A stretch of DNA of 64,000 bases from Trichostrongylus colubriformis (GCA_963978905.1 OZ022256.1:4261501-4325500); one strand, 5' to 3'; shown: positions 42,826-54,974, counted from the first letter of the stretch. A program made the numbers and translations. The notes: generated by a model not told the origin, from the letters alone.

Positions 42826-45800
42826 ATGGTGGACACGGCAGGGCCAAAACCTTGGCAGTGTGCTCTTGCCAACTACTGTAATCTATGCATCAGATACTCT
42901 TCTGCGGAACGATTACCCGAACGATGGTTCAACGCCGTAGAAGAGAATGCCAAAGAGGAATGTTTGAAAATGACACGTGAAAAGCTCGCTAAAATAATCA
43001 CGTAAGTTTATTAGTTTGATTCGAAGATAAAATTGTACAATAAAAATCACTTCGTTGCTTTTTATTTCAAAAAAGTCCACTGCAGAGCGCGCTTTGCCAC
43101 ATCTTCTGAGGATCAATCTCATCGCCGTCAAATGATCGTTTCCATGCGTGAAAAAGACACCATAACTGAAGTACAATGTTGTCTATCATAATTTTTCTTA
43201 TTTTTTGTTGGTTCGTGGTTATACTAGAGTGTTGTTTATAGGATGAACCACGACAATATCGCGTAGTTGGATCAAGTTTACTCAAGAAATTCTTGAAGGA
43301 GAATGACATTTGTTGCAAGGTTTGTGAGAATTTTACGAAATTTATCCAATCAAAGACTCGGTATGTAATTTTCAGCTGCCCATCATTACCGTACCTGTGC
43401 CTGAGCCAGTGAAGGAAAAACGTGAGCCTGATGAGATTTCTGAGTATCTACGAAAGTTGGATGAAAACTGTGAAGGTACGTTCATTTTCTGTGAAATAAG
43501 GGTTTTTTTAAAATCTTTTTTCCATTACTGATGCCGTTGCAGGAGCTGTTGACCATGGTGATGCTCATCTCACTACGGATACTCCTAGAACAGATTGTTC
43601 ACTGGCAGAGCTTCGTAAATATGCAAACGAGCAAAGCATTGAAGATTCAGTAATGTTTGTGGAAACAGTTCGCGAGAAATGCACGACGGAAACTGATGTA
43701 AGTCTTCTGTAGAGACATCAGTCCCAAAATATTCGTTTAAAGACATCATTAGGGGTAATGCAGTAATGTAGAAATCCCTACAAGAAGTCACTTACATGGT
43801 AGTCCTGGGCCTAAGAAGGCTATCTGTGGCGAAATCCCGGTGAAAAAGCGCCCATCTAAGCTGTAGAAACCCTGCAAAACGCCGCAATCATGCAGCGGTT
43901 CCGCCTTTTGGACACAGCGGTCCCGCCTCCCGATGACGTAATTCCCGATTGATTGGGGTGGGAGCGGCCAAGAAGATGGGGCAGGATCGGGGGTTTTGCG
44001 GCGCGCTTTCGCAGTTTTAGCTTGAAACCCACTCAAAAAATGGATGTTGTCGTATTTCTAAACATTCCCCTATGTTTACTTGGCAAGACGCCAATGGAAA
44101 ACTATTGGGTTGGGGAATAAGTCCCCGCCGTTTTTTAACCCCATTTTTCACATTGTTTCCTTCATCTTTCGACGAAGCTTATATATGTTTTTGATAGAGC
44201 TTTTTTTGCTCTACAAAACACTACTATCTGTTTTTCGATTCCTTCGACTACCTTATATTTATGAGGTTTGGAAATGAAGTGAGCTGAAGGCAAAAAATTG
44301 GCATTTGCGCACCTCATCTTTCTCGTCTGCCATCGAGATCAAAAAATGTATGTAAATATGTTTCGATAGAGCTTTTTCAGCTCTACAAAATGGTATTACT
44401 TTTTATACAAATTGCTCAACTTTTTGCTGTTTTTGAGACTCACAAATGCAGGACTTGCAAAAGTGTCCACTTTCGTTATCTTCTCCTCCTCGCCTACCAT
44501 CGAGATTGGAGAAGGTGTGCATATATGCATTCTATAGAGCTTTTTTTGCTCTACAAGATGATATCACCATTCTTTTATAAACTCTCATATTTTAGCAAAA
44601 TTCATTTTCATTACGCAATTTTGAGTTGAAAAAAAGGTGGAAACTTATCCCTACATGCTAAAATATGAGAGTTTACAAAAGAATGGTGGTATCATCTTGT
44701 AGAGCAAAAAAAGCTCTATAGAATGCATATATGCACACCTTCTCCAATCTCGATGGTGGCGAGGAGGAGAAGGTAACGAAAGTGGACACTTTTGCAAGTC
44801 CTGCATTTGTGAGTCTTAAAAACAGCAAAAAGTTGGGCGATTTGTATAAAAGGTAGTACCATTTTGTAGAGCTGAAAAAGCTCTATCGAAACATATATAC
44901 ATACATTTTTTGCTCTCGATGGCAGACGAGAAAGATGAGGTGCGCAAATGCCAATTTTTTGCCTTCAGCTCACTTCATTTCCAAACCTCATAAATATTAG
45001 GTAGTCAAAAGTATAAAAAACAGATAGCATCATTTTATAGAGCAAAAAAGCTCTATCAAACACTTATATAAGCTTTGTCGAAAGATGAAGGAAACAATGT
45101 GAAAAAGGGGGTTGAAAAAAACGGCGGAGACTTATTCCCCAACCCAATAGATCAGACTACTCCCCTTTTGACGGACAGGTCGTCCGCGTCGAGAATCAAC
45201 ATTGGAAAGGGAGTCCTATTTCTCGGGTTTTGGGCCATTTCCTTCCGTTTTTCTCCACTATCCTGTTACTAGGCATCTCGACTTTCATATGCACTATTTC
45301 TTTTACTTTTCGTCCGACTTTCCCCTAATGCTGCCTTTAAGTTGTGGATAGTACAGTGAAATTGAATTCTCAACATGAGGAGTTGATACGGTAAGGATTC
45401 TTGAGAAGTAGTGGTGGTGGCTGTCTATCGCGCCCTAGTGATTTTGTAAGGCCGCGTTCATACTCAGCACCGGAGCGTGCCTGCGTCCACAGGCAGCGAG
45501 GGAAAGTGGCACGGGGAAAGTGCAGAGACGACGCAGGCAACGAGACATTATGACATAGACGGAGACGCAGAAACACGCAGCCACGCTCTGCTGCCGACAT
45601 CGCAGGGTATGAACGCCGCTCAACCGAGTACCAGTGATACTGGATGAATTTTTCCCACGACATTTGGTGTCATTACTATCGTGAACCAATTCTCACAAAT
45701 TTACATGAGAGCTAGTGGCTATTTCTTCATTCGAGGCATGATGATCGCTGCTTACTTTGGTTGTGATATGACAGAAGATCTGCAGAAGTTATATTTTACT

Positions 45801-48800
45801 CACGCTGCTAATAAGTGGTCTCACGCGGTAATCATGCGCTTCATTTAATTTTATAGTTTTATAATCATACCACATCTTACGGGCGGGAGTAGCGTAGTGA
45901 CGGATGGCGCGCATTACCACTTTCATCGTGCGGGATCAAATCCCTCATCAACGCTTGCCAGTCCAATCAAGTCTCTCTTCCTCCAGGAACGGGGTATGAT
46001 ACTGGACTCGTCTAGGATGATAGAAGCACTGACTTTTACATCGGCGGGCCCCCCAGTCACTCATCACAGCCATTCAATCGCATTCACCTGCCACCGCAAT
46101 TGTGAATGGAGTTAAAATGCGCGACGCATTCCATGAAAAGAATTAGTCAACGCCCAAAATTTTGTCCATTTTACCTTTATCATGTCTCACAAATAGAGAA
46201 GAGATTTGAAGCTTTCTATGTTGGCTGCCGTCAAGTCGTGTTGCTTTTCAGAACGACTTGCTGACAATCGCTCTGAGTTACGCCGAACTCTCATACAAAT
46301 TGGCCATTCGTATCTTAAGATCTGTCAGCAATGAAGAAACGAGGTTTGACATTGTTAAGGTAAGTGAGATGTGGTATTAAGATTAGCACGCCACTGATTA
46401 CCATTCCAGGATCTTGTCAACACCGTCCGAATCTTCGGTAACTCCAATATATCAAGACCAGATCGACCTACAACTTCGTCATCTTCCCTAGCTTTGCAGC
46501 TGGTGGAATCAGAACTCAATGACGGAGGCTGGTTAGAAGCTGTATCACATTGCTCCGCTGCTCATTGGAAGTGCAGGTAAGCTGGGATTCATCGTCAGAT
46601 TTTGCCGATCTCTGACGCTGTCGTTTTTTTTAGACTTATATATCAGCTAATGGCGATCTGCCCATCTCCAAAGGTGTTCATAGACGCGTCTTCTCCGTTC
46701 AGTTTGCAGAACTTTTTACACTGTATGCGATATGGCGCCCACTGTCAGAAGTTGGCCTTCATCAGTTGTGGTCGGTTACTTTCACTCATCTGTCGCAGTT
46801 TGTTAGCCAGGATTTGGGCTGTGTGGTTAGGCCTATACAGCCTTGTTCATTAGGATGTCTCTACCCATGACTTGGGTTTGCTGCTGTGGTGTGTAGCCTA
46901 TGTCGAATTTTCGCTTAGCGGCGAGGCATTCGCGGCGCGGTCAACACGACTTGCCGCAGTCGTTGGGAATTCCACTCATTACGTAAGGGGCTGGTACCAT
47001 GGGGTCTTCTAAATGAATAGTTGTTTATCTCATTATTATCTGGAAACAATAATTTTTGTACCCTAACAGCAAGATAGTAATATAAAAACTAAAAAAAACA
47101 ATAATATTGCATAATAACAATCTCAATTAAGAAGTTACTGATTCTGGCGTAAAACTTGAAAGGGTGTGTACGCAGTGCACGCGATCACACGCGAAGAAAT
47201 CTGCCGCGCCGGTCGCCCCGCGTGGCCGCGTGAAAATTTGACAAAAGGCTACACCTCATGACTTGAGGTGATGAAGGTGCTGCGACTCTATGCAACTGTA
47301 TTTGATGGCTCTTTTTCATTTAGTGAGAAACTGAACCCTGATCCATATGCAACTATGGCCGTTTTTAGGCGTCCCCTACGGGCACGCAACGATCGAGTGC
47401 GATTTCCTTGATGGTAAAGTGGATGAATCACATATTGCAGCCATGCAGGGAAATCCTCGATACGTAGGACATCATTTTCTTGTTTGTTTACAGCTTTATT
47501 TATTGACCTAATTGACCTAATTACAGCTGTTTGAGTTTATTCGGAACGGGTTCGACATGAATGCTCTCACTTCGAATAAGTCTCCAAGTGGGATTGACGC
47601 TGATATGACCGTCAGCGAGTTGTTGACCAGCTTGATCAAGGTTTGCTTAATATCTGATTAGTCACGCTCATGGAACAAGTAGCAATGTCGAAGTTATAAA
47701 TGGCGCTGTCCCCACCAGCATAGTTTCGCATCAAGGCGAGATCAATGCTGCCTCAGATTAGGCTCATCACCCCTTCAGGGCTCGTGAGTTGTTACCAAAC
47801 CGCACGAAAAAAAATAAAAGCACTGGTTGGCACATTGGTTGTTCTCATAAGTATCTGCATGGGCAGAGTCGCATTCAAAGGTTACCGCGATTTTGTGTAA
47901 ATATGTGTGCATGGCGCAGTCGCAGTCCAGAAAGAGTTCTATCAATGATAAATGCTTCATACTTTCCATGCAGATGACCATGACCATAGCATGTGGGGTG
48001 TGTACCCTTATGTCAGGATTTCGCACCGCGGCATGTCGCAAGTGAAGCAATGCGGACGAGCTGAAGGTGCCATATTATTGGGCCCCAAGCGATCACAGGT
48101 AATCTGCGTATCGCGTCCTTAGCATTGCCGTGTAATCGTTCTAGGGTCCAACTACCGCGACGCGCATAGCTCGCACAACTGCGTCGCACGCCGCTCGTCG
48201 TCGTGCGAAATCCTGACATAAGGGTACACACCCTAGTATGTGCCGCTTGTCTATGAGGTCATCCGCTCTTTTCCACCCTCTACCTGGTGGCAGATCTTTT
48301 CTTTTCTTTCTTTTGCGCTGACGGGTCCTTCCCTTCTGTTTGGTTGGTTGTCCCTTACTGAATAACCAATTCGACAGACATTTTCGGGAAAAGTGAAGAG
48401 GTGTTACGAAAGAGGCATTTATTATATTTGTGTGACGATGCCAGCTAGAGCCCCACTACCAGGACGGTCTTGCTCCATGGATCATAATTTGGCTGAGATC
48501 TTCCTTATACAATAATTTTTGGTTTTATACGTTTAAGCGGAATTTCAGATGGGAAACGGCTGTAGTGACGAGGCTACAAGCATGTCATCATCATCGCGCA
48601 GTCAAAAAGACAGTGCATCACATTCCAAGTTAACCGTCGAGGTTTCGTTTTTACTTTCACCATTCTCTTCCACTTGGGCCGCTTTCATTCTCTGCGGTGC
48701 CGGCACAAGGCGTGACTTCATGTCTCAGCGTCTCCGCCTATGCCCAAATGCCCCGTTGCCTGCGTCGTCTCTGCACCTCCCCGTGCCATTCTGTCTCGCT

Positions 48801-50836
48801 CGCTGCCTGTGAACGCAGCCGCCTCTGCCGGCTTTGAGTATAAAGGCGGCTTTGTTCCTCCAGTTTCTGTATTTATTTTTGAGCAGTTTATGCTGTATTC
48901 AATATTCGATCATTTTATTACTTGTGTACCAGTTGGGCTAGCGCACACTACTTCGCGCCTAACTTCATGGGCGTCAGTGGGTCGATCGGATCTGCTATTT
49001 TCTATAAATTTGCTCAGTACTCATTACCACATCACGTTCCGCCCATTCTGGGCGAGTCTTCGATCATTTTAAGTGTATTCGAGATGGCTCGGACATTGGT
49101 AATTTCTACCGATTTTTTCTTGGTCTCAAGGATGCATTGTTACGTAATTATGACTTTTTTGCGAGGAACGCCCAGTCGGGGTGCGCTCCACCCACTGCTT
49201 CTAGGCCTCTTTTATGACATTCAAAAACTCATCCCTGACCTTGATCTATCTTTTCCCCACATTTGGGTCATATTGAAACCCACTTAATAATTTCCGATCT
49301 GAAAGCGGCACAGTCCAGTGCACGCTCCGCCCACAGTGGGCGGATTCTAGCTTAGCTCATGTGTGACCATCCCTTCTTCTACGATGCCCCACCCATCCCA
49401 TACTTGCCCCCACTTCCACAGGTTGTTTTTCATGTCACCTTCAAGCTCCGCCCACCACTTCAACCCTCCGCCCACTGAGCCCAGGCCTCTTTCATGGCTT
49501 TCAAAAACTCTCTCTGACCTTAATCCATCTTTCCCCCACGTTTGGGTAATATGAACCAAATTAGTAATTTTTCAGTCTGAACGTGGAACATTCCAGTGCA
49601 CGCACCGCCTACCGAGGGATGAGCATAACTTTTTCTATGCTTCCTTTTTATTTCTTGTTTCATCCTCTGCTTGCCACCACTTCCATAGGTTGTTTTATGT
49701 TTCATCTAGGCTCCGCCCACTGCACCCATGAATCTTTTGTGACCTTCAGAAACTTAGCCCATTTGTGCTCACTTCTTGTCCCATGCCCTACCTATCCTAA
49801 GCTTGTTCCCACCTCTGCAGGAAGTTTTTCTCGTGATATACTTAGTTTCCTGACACAGGGACGGGGAAACGGAGGGACAGGCAGAGGAAGCGTTTTATAT
49901 ACAGTAGGGATTTATTTATGTTTTGTTTTTGATATCAATATCATGTATCTTTTCATCATATGTGTATCGTGATGTACCTATATGATGTCCTTTAAAAAAG
50001 CATACCTCGCCATGTATCTTCTAGTAAACATTCTAGAATGTGAACACTCTGAACAACATACATGGGATAATTACCGACTGGGATCGGTGTCTGCTGAGTT
50101 TTATCCGGGATAATGTTGAGCAGAAGTTGGTAAGCGACCACCGTTGTGAAGTGATGTTCGATCGGGCGGTCTCACCGGTTCATACAATTCGTGTCTCAGC
50201 GATCCCAGGCGTGAGTTTTGTTCAGGTTGCTGGTATTTGGGGAAGTCTCTTGGCTGTTTGTGAAGTATAGATTTACAGTGTGATGTGAGAACTATACTCT
50301 TTGGAAACGTCCCAACTCCTTTGCTTTCTCGAATTTTGGCTCTGATCTCTAAAGGAAAATCGGCAATGGTAAGTTGGAGAATTTCATTTTTCAAACAAAA
50401 CCAACTTTTACAATGCAAAATGCCAGCATTTGAGGTTCTTTGCGTTTACTCGGTGTCAATCGTGTACACACCCGCTACTGGCAACTCCGATGGTTCACCT
50501 CTACCTCTTCGTCTCCGTCGAACGGTTTCCGCTGGCTGTACAGTACAGGAAGCAAGGTGAGCGGGCCACATATCACCTCTCGAATTCTGAATTCTTTTCC
50601 TATAAGATTTTATAATTGCTGTTCTTCTTTCATCAATTTGTCTCTTATATATTTACCAGTTGGGCTATCGCACAGTACTGCGCGAATAACACAATAGAAT
50701 TATGTAAGGAGAAATGGTCGATGTTGAGTTTTTGCTCAGCATCTACTCTCTACATTTATGTGACAGATATTAACCGATACTGAAGATATCACCGCTAAGG
50801 AGGGGTCACCATTTTTCAGATGTCCAGGTGATTTAG
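42826..50836 (+). CDS. Unrecognised multi-exon gene, about 585 residues, tentative model
   Basis: I do not recognise this protein. Exons: 42826-43001, 43086-43170, 43242-43319, 43376-43475, 43543-43697, 45357-45390 (weak), 45710-45827, 46252-46359, 46410-46576, 46634-46673, 46919-46982 (weak), 47369-47463, 47527-47640, 48549-48641, 50037-50129, 50279-50368, 50427-50556, 50820-50836. All joins are in phase except 43697 to 45357, which is one base off, so an exon there is wrong or missing. Seen: near the N-terminus PKPWQCALANYCNLC ... LPERWF ... EEC, with the W/C spacing of a CW-type zinc finger but lacking one Cys; then mostly helical, HEAT-like text (LLTIALSYAELSYKLAIRIL, ITDWDRCLLSFIRDN, TPLLSRILALISKGKS). 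There is no signal peptide. Introns carry MITEs, a SINE and the 1.04-kb palindrome. Start and stop are both provisional; reading through the 50556 donor gives an alternative stop at 50615. Confidence 0.55.
43737..45340. mobile_element. MITE family D copy split by a palindromic insertion
   Basis: Left TTAAAGACATCATTAGGGGTAA and right CCCCTAATGCTGCCTTTAA match the uninterrupted 398-bp copy at 56834-57231. Shared internal text: GGCTATCTGTGGCGAAATCC and TCCTATTTCTCGGGTTTTGG. About 1.2 kb is inserted near 43995-45205, containing the palindrome. It lies in an intron of the unrecognised gene. Confidence 0.8.
44105..45147. mobile_element. 1.04-kb near-perfect inverted-repeat element with hairpin subunits
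   Basis: The ends TTGGGTTGGGGAATAAGTC and the exact complement are flanked by TA (44103-44104, 45148-45149), a Tc1/mariner-type boundary. Arms of about 490 bp (44105-44598 and 44656-45147) are almost perfect reverse complements around a ~58-nt loop. Each arm contains three units of about 167 bp, each with a small hairpin AGAGCTTTTTTTGCTCT (about 44201, 44368, 44535, and mirrored). No transposase is encoded. Confidence 0.9.
45449..45616. repeat. MITE family A copy
   Basis: Starts TAAGGCCGCGTTCATACTCA and ends GCAGGGTATGAACGCCGC, with intact core blocks. It sits just after the family D copy in the same intron. Confidence 0.75.
45881..46097 (+). mobile_element. tRNA-derived SINE
   Basis: Begins GGGCGGGAGTAGCGTAGTGA (A-box-like) with GGGATCAAATCCC at 45932-45944 (B-box-like), about 50 bp apart as in a tRNA promoter. 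The tail (GCCACCGCAATTGTGAATGG) matches a second copy at 62370-62590 in the opposite orientation. Folding does not give an intact tRNA. Confidence 0.65.
47996..48233. repeat. 238-bp foldback MITE
   Basis: GGGTGTGTACCCTTATGTCAGGATTTCGCAC at the left is exactly complementary to the right end. The interior is GC-rich. It sits in the intron between 47640 and 48549. The 72-codon minus-strand ORF over it is spurious. Confidence 0.85.
48687..48853. repeat. MITE family A copy, inverted
   Basis: GCCGCTTTCATTCTCTGCGG at the left, CTGCCGGCTTTGAGTATAAAGGCGGC at the right, with TCTCAGCGTCTCCGCCTATG inside. It begins about 45 bp after the exon donor at 48641. Confidence 0.75.
48929..49912 (+). mobile_element. 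Head/tail dispersed element, copy B
   Basis: Head CCAGTTGGGCTAGCGCACACTACTTCGCGC and tail GGGACGGGGAAACGGAGGGACAGGCAG ... GCGTTTTATATACAGTA match copies A and C. Its core holds about three diverged units related to the 268-bp satellite of copy A (CTCCGCCCACTG and CTGACCTTGATCYATCTTTYCCC near 49190, 49468 and 49712). It is therefore an older relative of copy A. Confidence 0.6.
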
Positions 50837-51399
50837 CAGTCGATACCCTTTGTATGATATCGACGATCAATATTCAGGAATGACATGGGTGAATCCACTA
50901 ATCACTTAACCTTTCGACTGCAATGGTCGCTATTGGGATTTGATATAGTTCGGGGGTCTGGTTTCAGCTGCATCTATTGGTTGCAATTGATCCATTTGCT
51001 TAGCATCTATTTCCTACATATTAGTGATCGATCCATAAGCTGGTTATCGATGCTTATCGTTTTCGTAAACATGCACCACTATTTGAAATTTGACATAGTC
51101 TAGCGGTCGATGCCCAATACTGTTGCTGGCACCGCATGAGAAAATGAATCGCTCGCTTTGCTATCACAAATCTTAATCGTGTCTTGATCATCCATGTGGA
51201 TCGCACTATCAGAAAACATGCACCATTATTCAGAACCCTAGGCAATTTAGCGATTGATATATCGGCAGCAGATATCAGAACATGAACAAAATATGTTCAT
51301 GCAATGGTACTAAGCATTAGACGCATTATTGTAGTAATCGTATAGTAGTGATGAGAAGTGTACCGAATTTTATCCCTTCCCCATTTCCTAATGGCTCTT

Positions 51400-52150
51400 A
51401 TCAGCCCCTGTAAGCCTTTATCACTTTCCAAAAGTCACCATTGTGGTCCCCGTACTCTGTGATACTTGTGAGTGTGAACATACCACTGTTAGGCAGAAGA
51501 GCGAAACAGATGGCGACATTAGCCTTATAACCGATTTTTATCAACCGTTATCTGTTTGGATCACCCACCACTGATGTGCCCGTCCCAGTTCTCAAAACAC
51601 CCATGAGTATCGGCGCTTTAGGATCGACTCGAAAGGTGGAATGAATCTGGCGACATTCGCCTTCTGACGCTCCTCATCGAATATTATCAGTCGGTATCAG
51701 ATTTGGATCACCCACCACTGATGTGCCCGTTCCATCCCGCAAAACACCTATGAGTGTCAGCGTTCTAGGATCAACGCTAAAGGCGAAACGGATTCGACGA
51801 CATTTCCCTTCTCACGTCCGTTATGGTATCTTATCAACCGTTATCAAGTTGGATCACACGCTATTAATGTGCCCGTTCCATCCCGCAAAACACCTTCAAG
51901 TATGAACGCTCCGGGACCAATGCGAAAAGCGAAACGAATTCGACGACTCTAGCCTTTTTACGCTCCTTATCGGATCTTATCAACCGCTATCAAGCTGGAT
52001 CACCCACCATTAATGTCCCCGTCCTACCCCGCAAAACACCTGTGACTGTTAGCTCTCTTGGATCAATGCGAAAGGTGAAACGGGCTTGGCGACATTTGCC
52101 TTCCGAGGCTCCTTATCAGCCCTTATCAGCTGCTATCACTTTCGGTCCAC
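51400..52150 (+). repeat. ~146-bp minisatellite, about five units
   Basis: TGTGCCCGTTCCATCCCGCAAAACACC and variants recur at about 51572, 51722, 51868 and 52012 (spacing 150, 146, 144). Units also share GGATCACCCACCA, CTTATCAACCG and a GGATCAACGCGAAAGGYGAAAC block. Confidence 0.85.
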
Positions 52151-52247
52151 CACCTCTGGAGTTCCCTTGGCACCCCCTACATCACTTCCAAAATTCATAG
52201 TCCCAGCTTTACTGCGACGCGAGGTATGAATTTCGTGACAAACAGAC

Positions 52248-52249
<2 letters not shown>

Positions 52250-52281
<32 letters not shown>
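52250..52281 (+). repeat. (AC)n microsatellite
   Basis: About 15 AC dinucleotides within the tail of copy C, probably grown from the GACGGACAGAC tail motif. Confidence 0.9.
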
Positions 52282-52286
<5 letters not shown>

Positions 52287-52782
52287 GACATACTAAGCGA
52301 ATTATATATAGTAGGATATTTTTTGCTTCTCAAGTATAATAACAATAACAGCACAATTTTTGTTTAAGTTTGAACGACGAGTTCCATAATTACTCCTGTA
52401 CGCTAATCCCGGATACCTCTTCGAATTCCGATTCTGAGTGGTATTTTGTGCTGGACGTTGAGTCACTGAGTAGGTTATTTTACTTTTTTTCATATTGAAA
52501 AGCGCATTCCACGCTTGCAGACGCTTGGAACACCGGTTGAGGTATGTGCCATTTGGACAGAAAGTTCACGTCACGGTGTCCCTCACGTCGATAAGTGCGA
52601 GTTAGAGGAGCCGAATATTTTGTCCTAGAGCGATTGTCGTGTAGTGCGTCCTTTTTGAGCGTGGAGAGGGTGATCAACTTGTTTAGATGTGGGATCCAAC
52701 TATATTCGGCTCTTGCACTCATCGTTCTCTCATTGACAGGCCATCCACACCTTGGCATGCTAAGTCGCTCCCAGCGCCCTCC

Positions 52783-53430
52783 AAAGCCACTAGGAAGGAG
52801 AAATTTGGCAAATTGTGAAATATGAAAGTAGAGGTGTTCAGCAGTGTAAAAGCAGAGAAAGAACGAAATAAAACGGCGAAAAATCTGAGGAATAGTCTTG
52901 CGAAACCCCCGGGTGTATACTGTATAGATAAGAAAATCACGTGGCCGCTTTAGCGCGCAACGTGATGGTGCGAGCTATGGGCTTCGTCTTGCTTGAGTTC
53001 TGAAGCGATTACACCTAGATTGAGGCGTAGGGCAGTGTCATCGTCTTAGGACCCATCAATACGGTACGCATAGCTAGCATCATCGCGTTGCACACCGGAC
53101 TCCGCAAGCGAATTTTTTGTCCAATCGGCATACACCGCGAAATCCCTTTGTCTTTCGCGCCCCTCTGCATCACTGGTTGACGAGGCAGATGCAGATGGGT
53201 GAGGGACTAAATCAGCCGACCACGAACGATGTCTCGCGCTCGCTGGCAACTTCCTGGGCGGATGAACGGCAAAACGACTGGCTGTGAAGCGGGGTCGTGA
53301 TAAGATCCCAAGCCGCGCTTTTCATGCGAGTTCCGCTACACATCACTTCTCCTGAAGTGGAAGGTTTGTTTTCAGAGAAACTGTATTCCCAGTTTCCACT
53401 TTCTCCTTACCCCTCCCGGCTTTTAGCTTC
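52783..53430. repeat. MITE family C copy, enlarged
   Basis: The left part (AAATTTGGCAAATTGTGAAA, AACGAAATAAAACGGCGAAAAATC) and the right part (TCCTGAAGTGGAAGGTTTG, ACCCCTCCCGGC) belong to family C. About 200 bp between 52905 and 53130 are extra and resemble the 5034-5075 repeat. Confidence 0.65.
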
Positions 53431-54149
53431 AGGAGTTTAAGCATACTTTGGAAGCTGCATAGTCTCTAGCAGTGGTTTTGAAATATAATAACTACAGTAT
53501 AATGGACTTACAGAACATATTTCTACGAATACAACGTCACTTCGTCTGGAAGTGTCTGCCCCTTCCAAGACTACACTTCTTGCTCAGTTCGTCTTGGTAA
53601 CTAGAAAGGATTTTGATGAACTGGAATCGCTTTAATTGTTATTCTTCTAACTGTTCATAGATGTTGTTATTGTTATGTTTTATGTTGTTACGATCTCTAC
53701 TGATGTTCTCGTACTCGTGCGCTTTAACCTCTACTATTTCTTTTTGGTATTTACTCCACTTGTAACCCGCTCCAGAAATCACTATTGTCAAGTGCCTTCA
53801 CTTTGAATGGGTGCATTAATGTGCATATCTCTCATAAAGCATTTTATGATATGTTGTTTGGGGCGGAATGATGGCGTTTCGTATTAAGCATAAGGGGCCA
53901 ATGCGGCCTCACGAAAGCGACGCGCATTGCGCGACGCCGTATTGGCTCCTTGTGCACCACGTCGTACAGATTCCTAAGGCAACGTCAGGATACTAATCAA
54001 GAAAAAGCGATGGATTGCATAATCTTAAGCACTGGATAGTCTGAAAATCAGGTACATGGTATGCTGTGATTTAGTTGTGAATCAATAGGAATAAAATCTC
54101 GAAATACATAAATCAATAAATAAACAGTACACAGGTTGAGGTTGACTAA
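53431..54149. other. No gene seen
   Basis: AT-rich, without supported ORFs. An imperfect hairpin at about 53893-53953 (GGGGCCAATGCGGCCTCACG against CGTATTGGCTCCTT) is the only structure noticed. Confidence 0.4.
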
Positions 54150-54518
54150 TTGGCACCGCAAGTACCGAGAGGTGAAAATTTGGCAGATTGTGGAACACAG
54201 AAGTACGGGTGCTTGGCGGTGTAACATTAGAGTAAGAGCGAAATAAAACGGCGAGAGTCCTGCGAAATGGGAACCCAAATCCCCCTTATCTTTCTTGCTC
54301 TCTGCGTCACTAGACGGGGATAGATTGCAGACTTGTGGAACGATGTCCCGCACTCGCCGGCAACTTGCCCTGCTGATGAACTGTAGAACGACACGGCGTG
54401 CTGCAGGATGGTTATAAGACTCCGAGCCGTGCTTTTTTCAGTGCGAGTTTCGTTACATATCACCTCGTTTGGTATTCACAGTTCTCACGTTTCCCTTATC
54501 CCTCCCGGTGCCTTCAAG
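54150..54518. repeat. MITE family C copy
   Basis: Left GGCACCGCAAGTACCGAGAG, internal AAATAAAACGGCGAGAGTCC and ACCCAAATCCCCCTTATC, right CCCTCCCGGTGCCTTCAAG. It is diverged from the 24265 and 34477 copies. Confidence 0.7.
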
Positions 54519-54684
54519 CACTCCGCGCTTAACCCCATTCCAATCGAAGGAGCGGTTGGATGCTCTGCTGTTCCAAACAGTGGATGAATGCGAAAGGGGT
54601 ATAAAAAGAAGTCTTCATCCCCTCCCGTTTAGAAAAAGCTTGCCTTACCTATCTCTGAAGACGAAGGGTTATATAGGGGTGTAT

Positions 54685-54829
54685 GTCGTTTGGCGCGGCC
54701 CTTGCAGCTAATTCGCCAATGGCGCGCATGGGCCGTCTAGACTCTCCCAGATTTACCTAAGCTTTTTTAGGGGAGGAGCTTGGCAGTGCCCCTTTGGCAA
54801 ATTAGCTCCAAGGGGCCGCGCCAAACGAC
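54685..54829. repeat. 145-bp foldback repeat
   Basis: GTCGTTTGGCGCGGCCCTTG at the left is mirrored by AAGGGGCCGCGCCAAACGAC at the right; arms are about 38 bp. ATATAGG lies just outside both ends. Confidence 0.75.
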
Positions 54830-54974
54830 CGTCTCTCGTTATATAGGGAGGGAATGCGCTCTGGACACGGGCCAGGACTATCGCAAACAGCTTTCGTGGA
54901 CGATCGGACACCAGACAGTCCACGACATGAGGTCACTCTTTAAAATCGCTGGGGGAAAGAACGTCTCGAGCTAA

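Larger units (their letters stand above)
50654..52318 (+). mobile_element. Head/tail dispersed element, copy C (different satellite core)
   Basis: Head CCAGTTGGGCTATCGCACAGTACTGCGCG and tail ACAGACGGACACACAC ... GCGAATTATATATAGTA match copies A and B, but the core is unrelated: a ~146-bp satellite. It overlaps the proposed last exons of the unrecognised gene (50820-50836), which makes that terminal exon doubtful. Confidence 0.5.

Noticed and set aside
38924..50836. Chromodomain gene and the following unrecognised gene as one gene
   Set aside because: A donor exists at 41390, but neither it nor the 41387 donor matches the phase needed at 42798 or 42846. Kept separate pending transcript data.
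51723..51905. 60-codon ORF in the 51-52 kb region
   Set aside because: It lies wholly within the 146-bp satellite.
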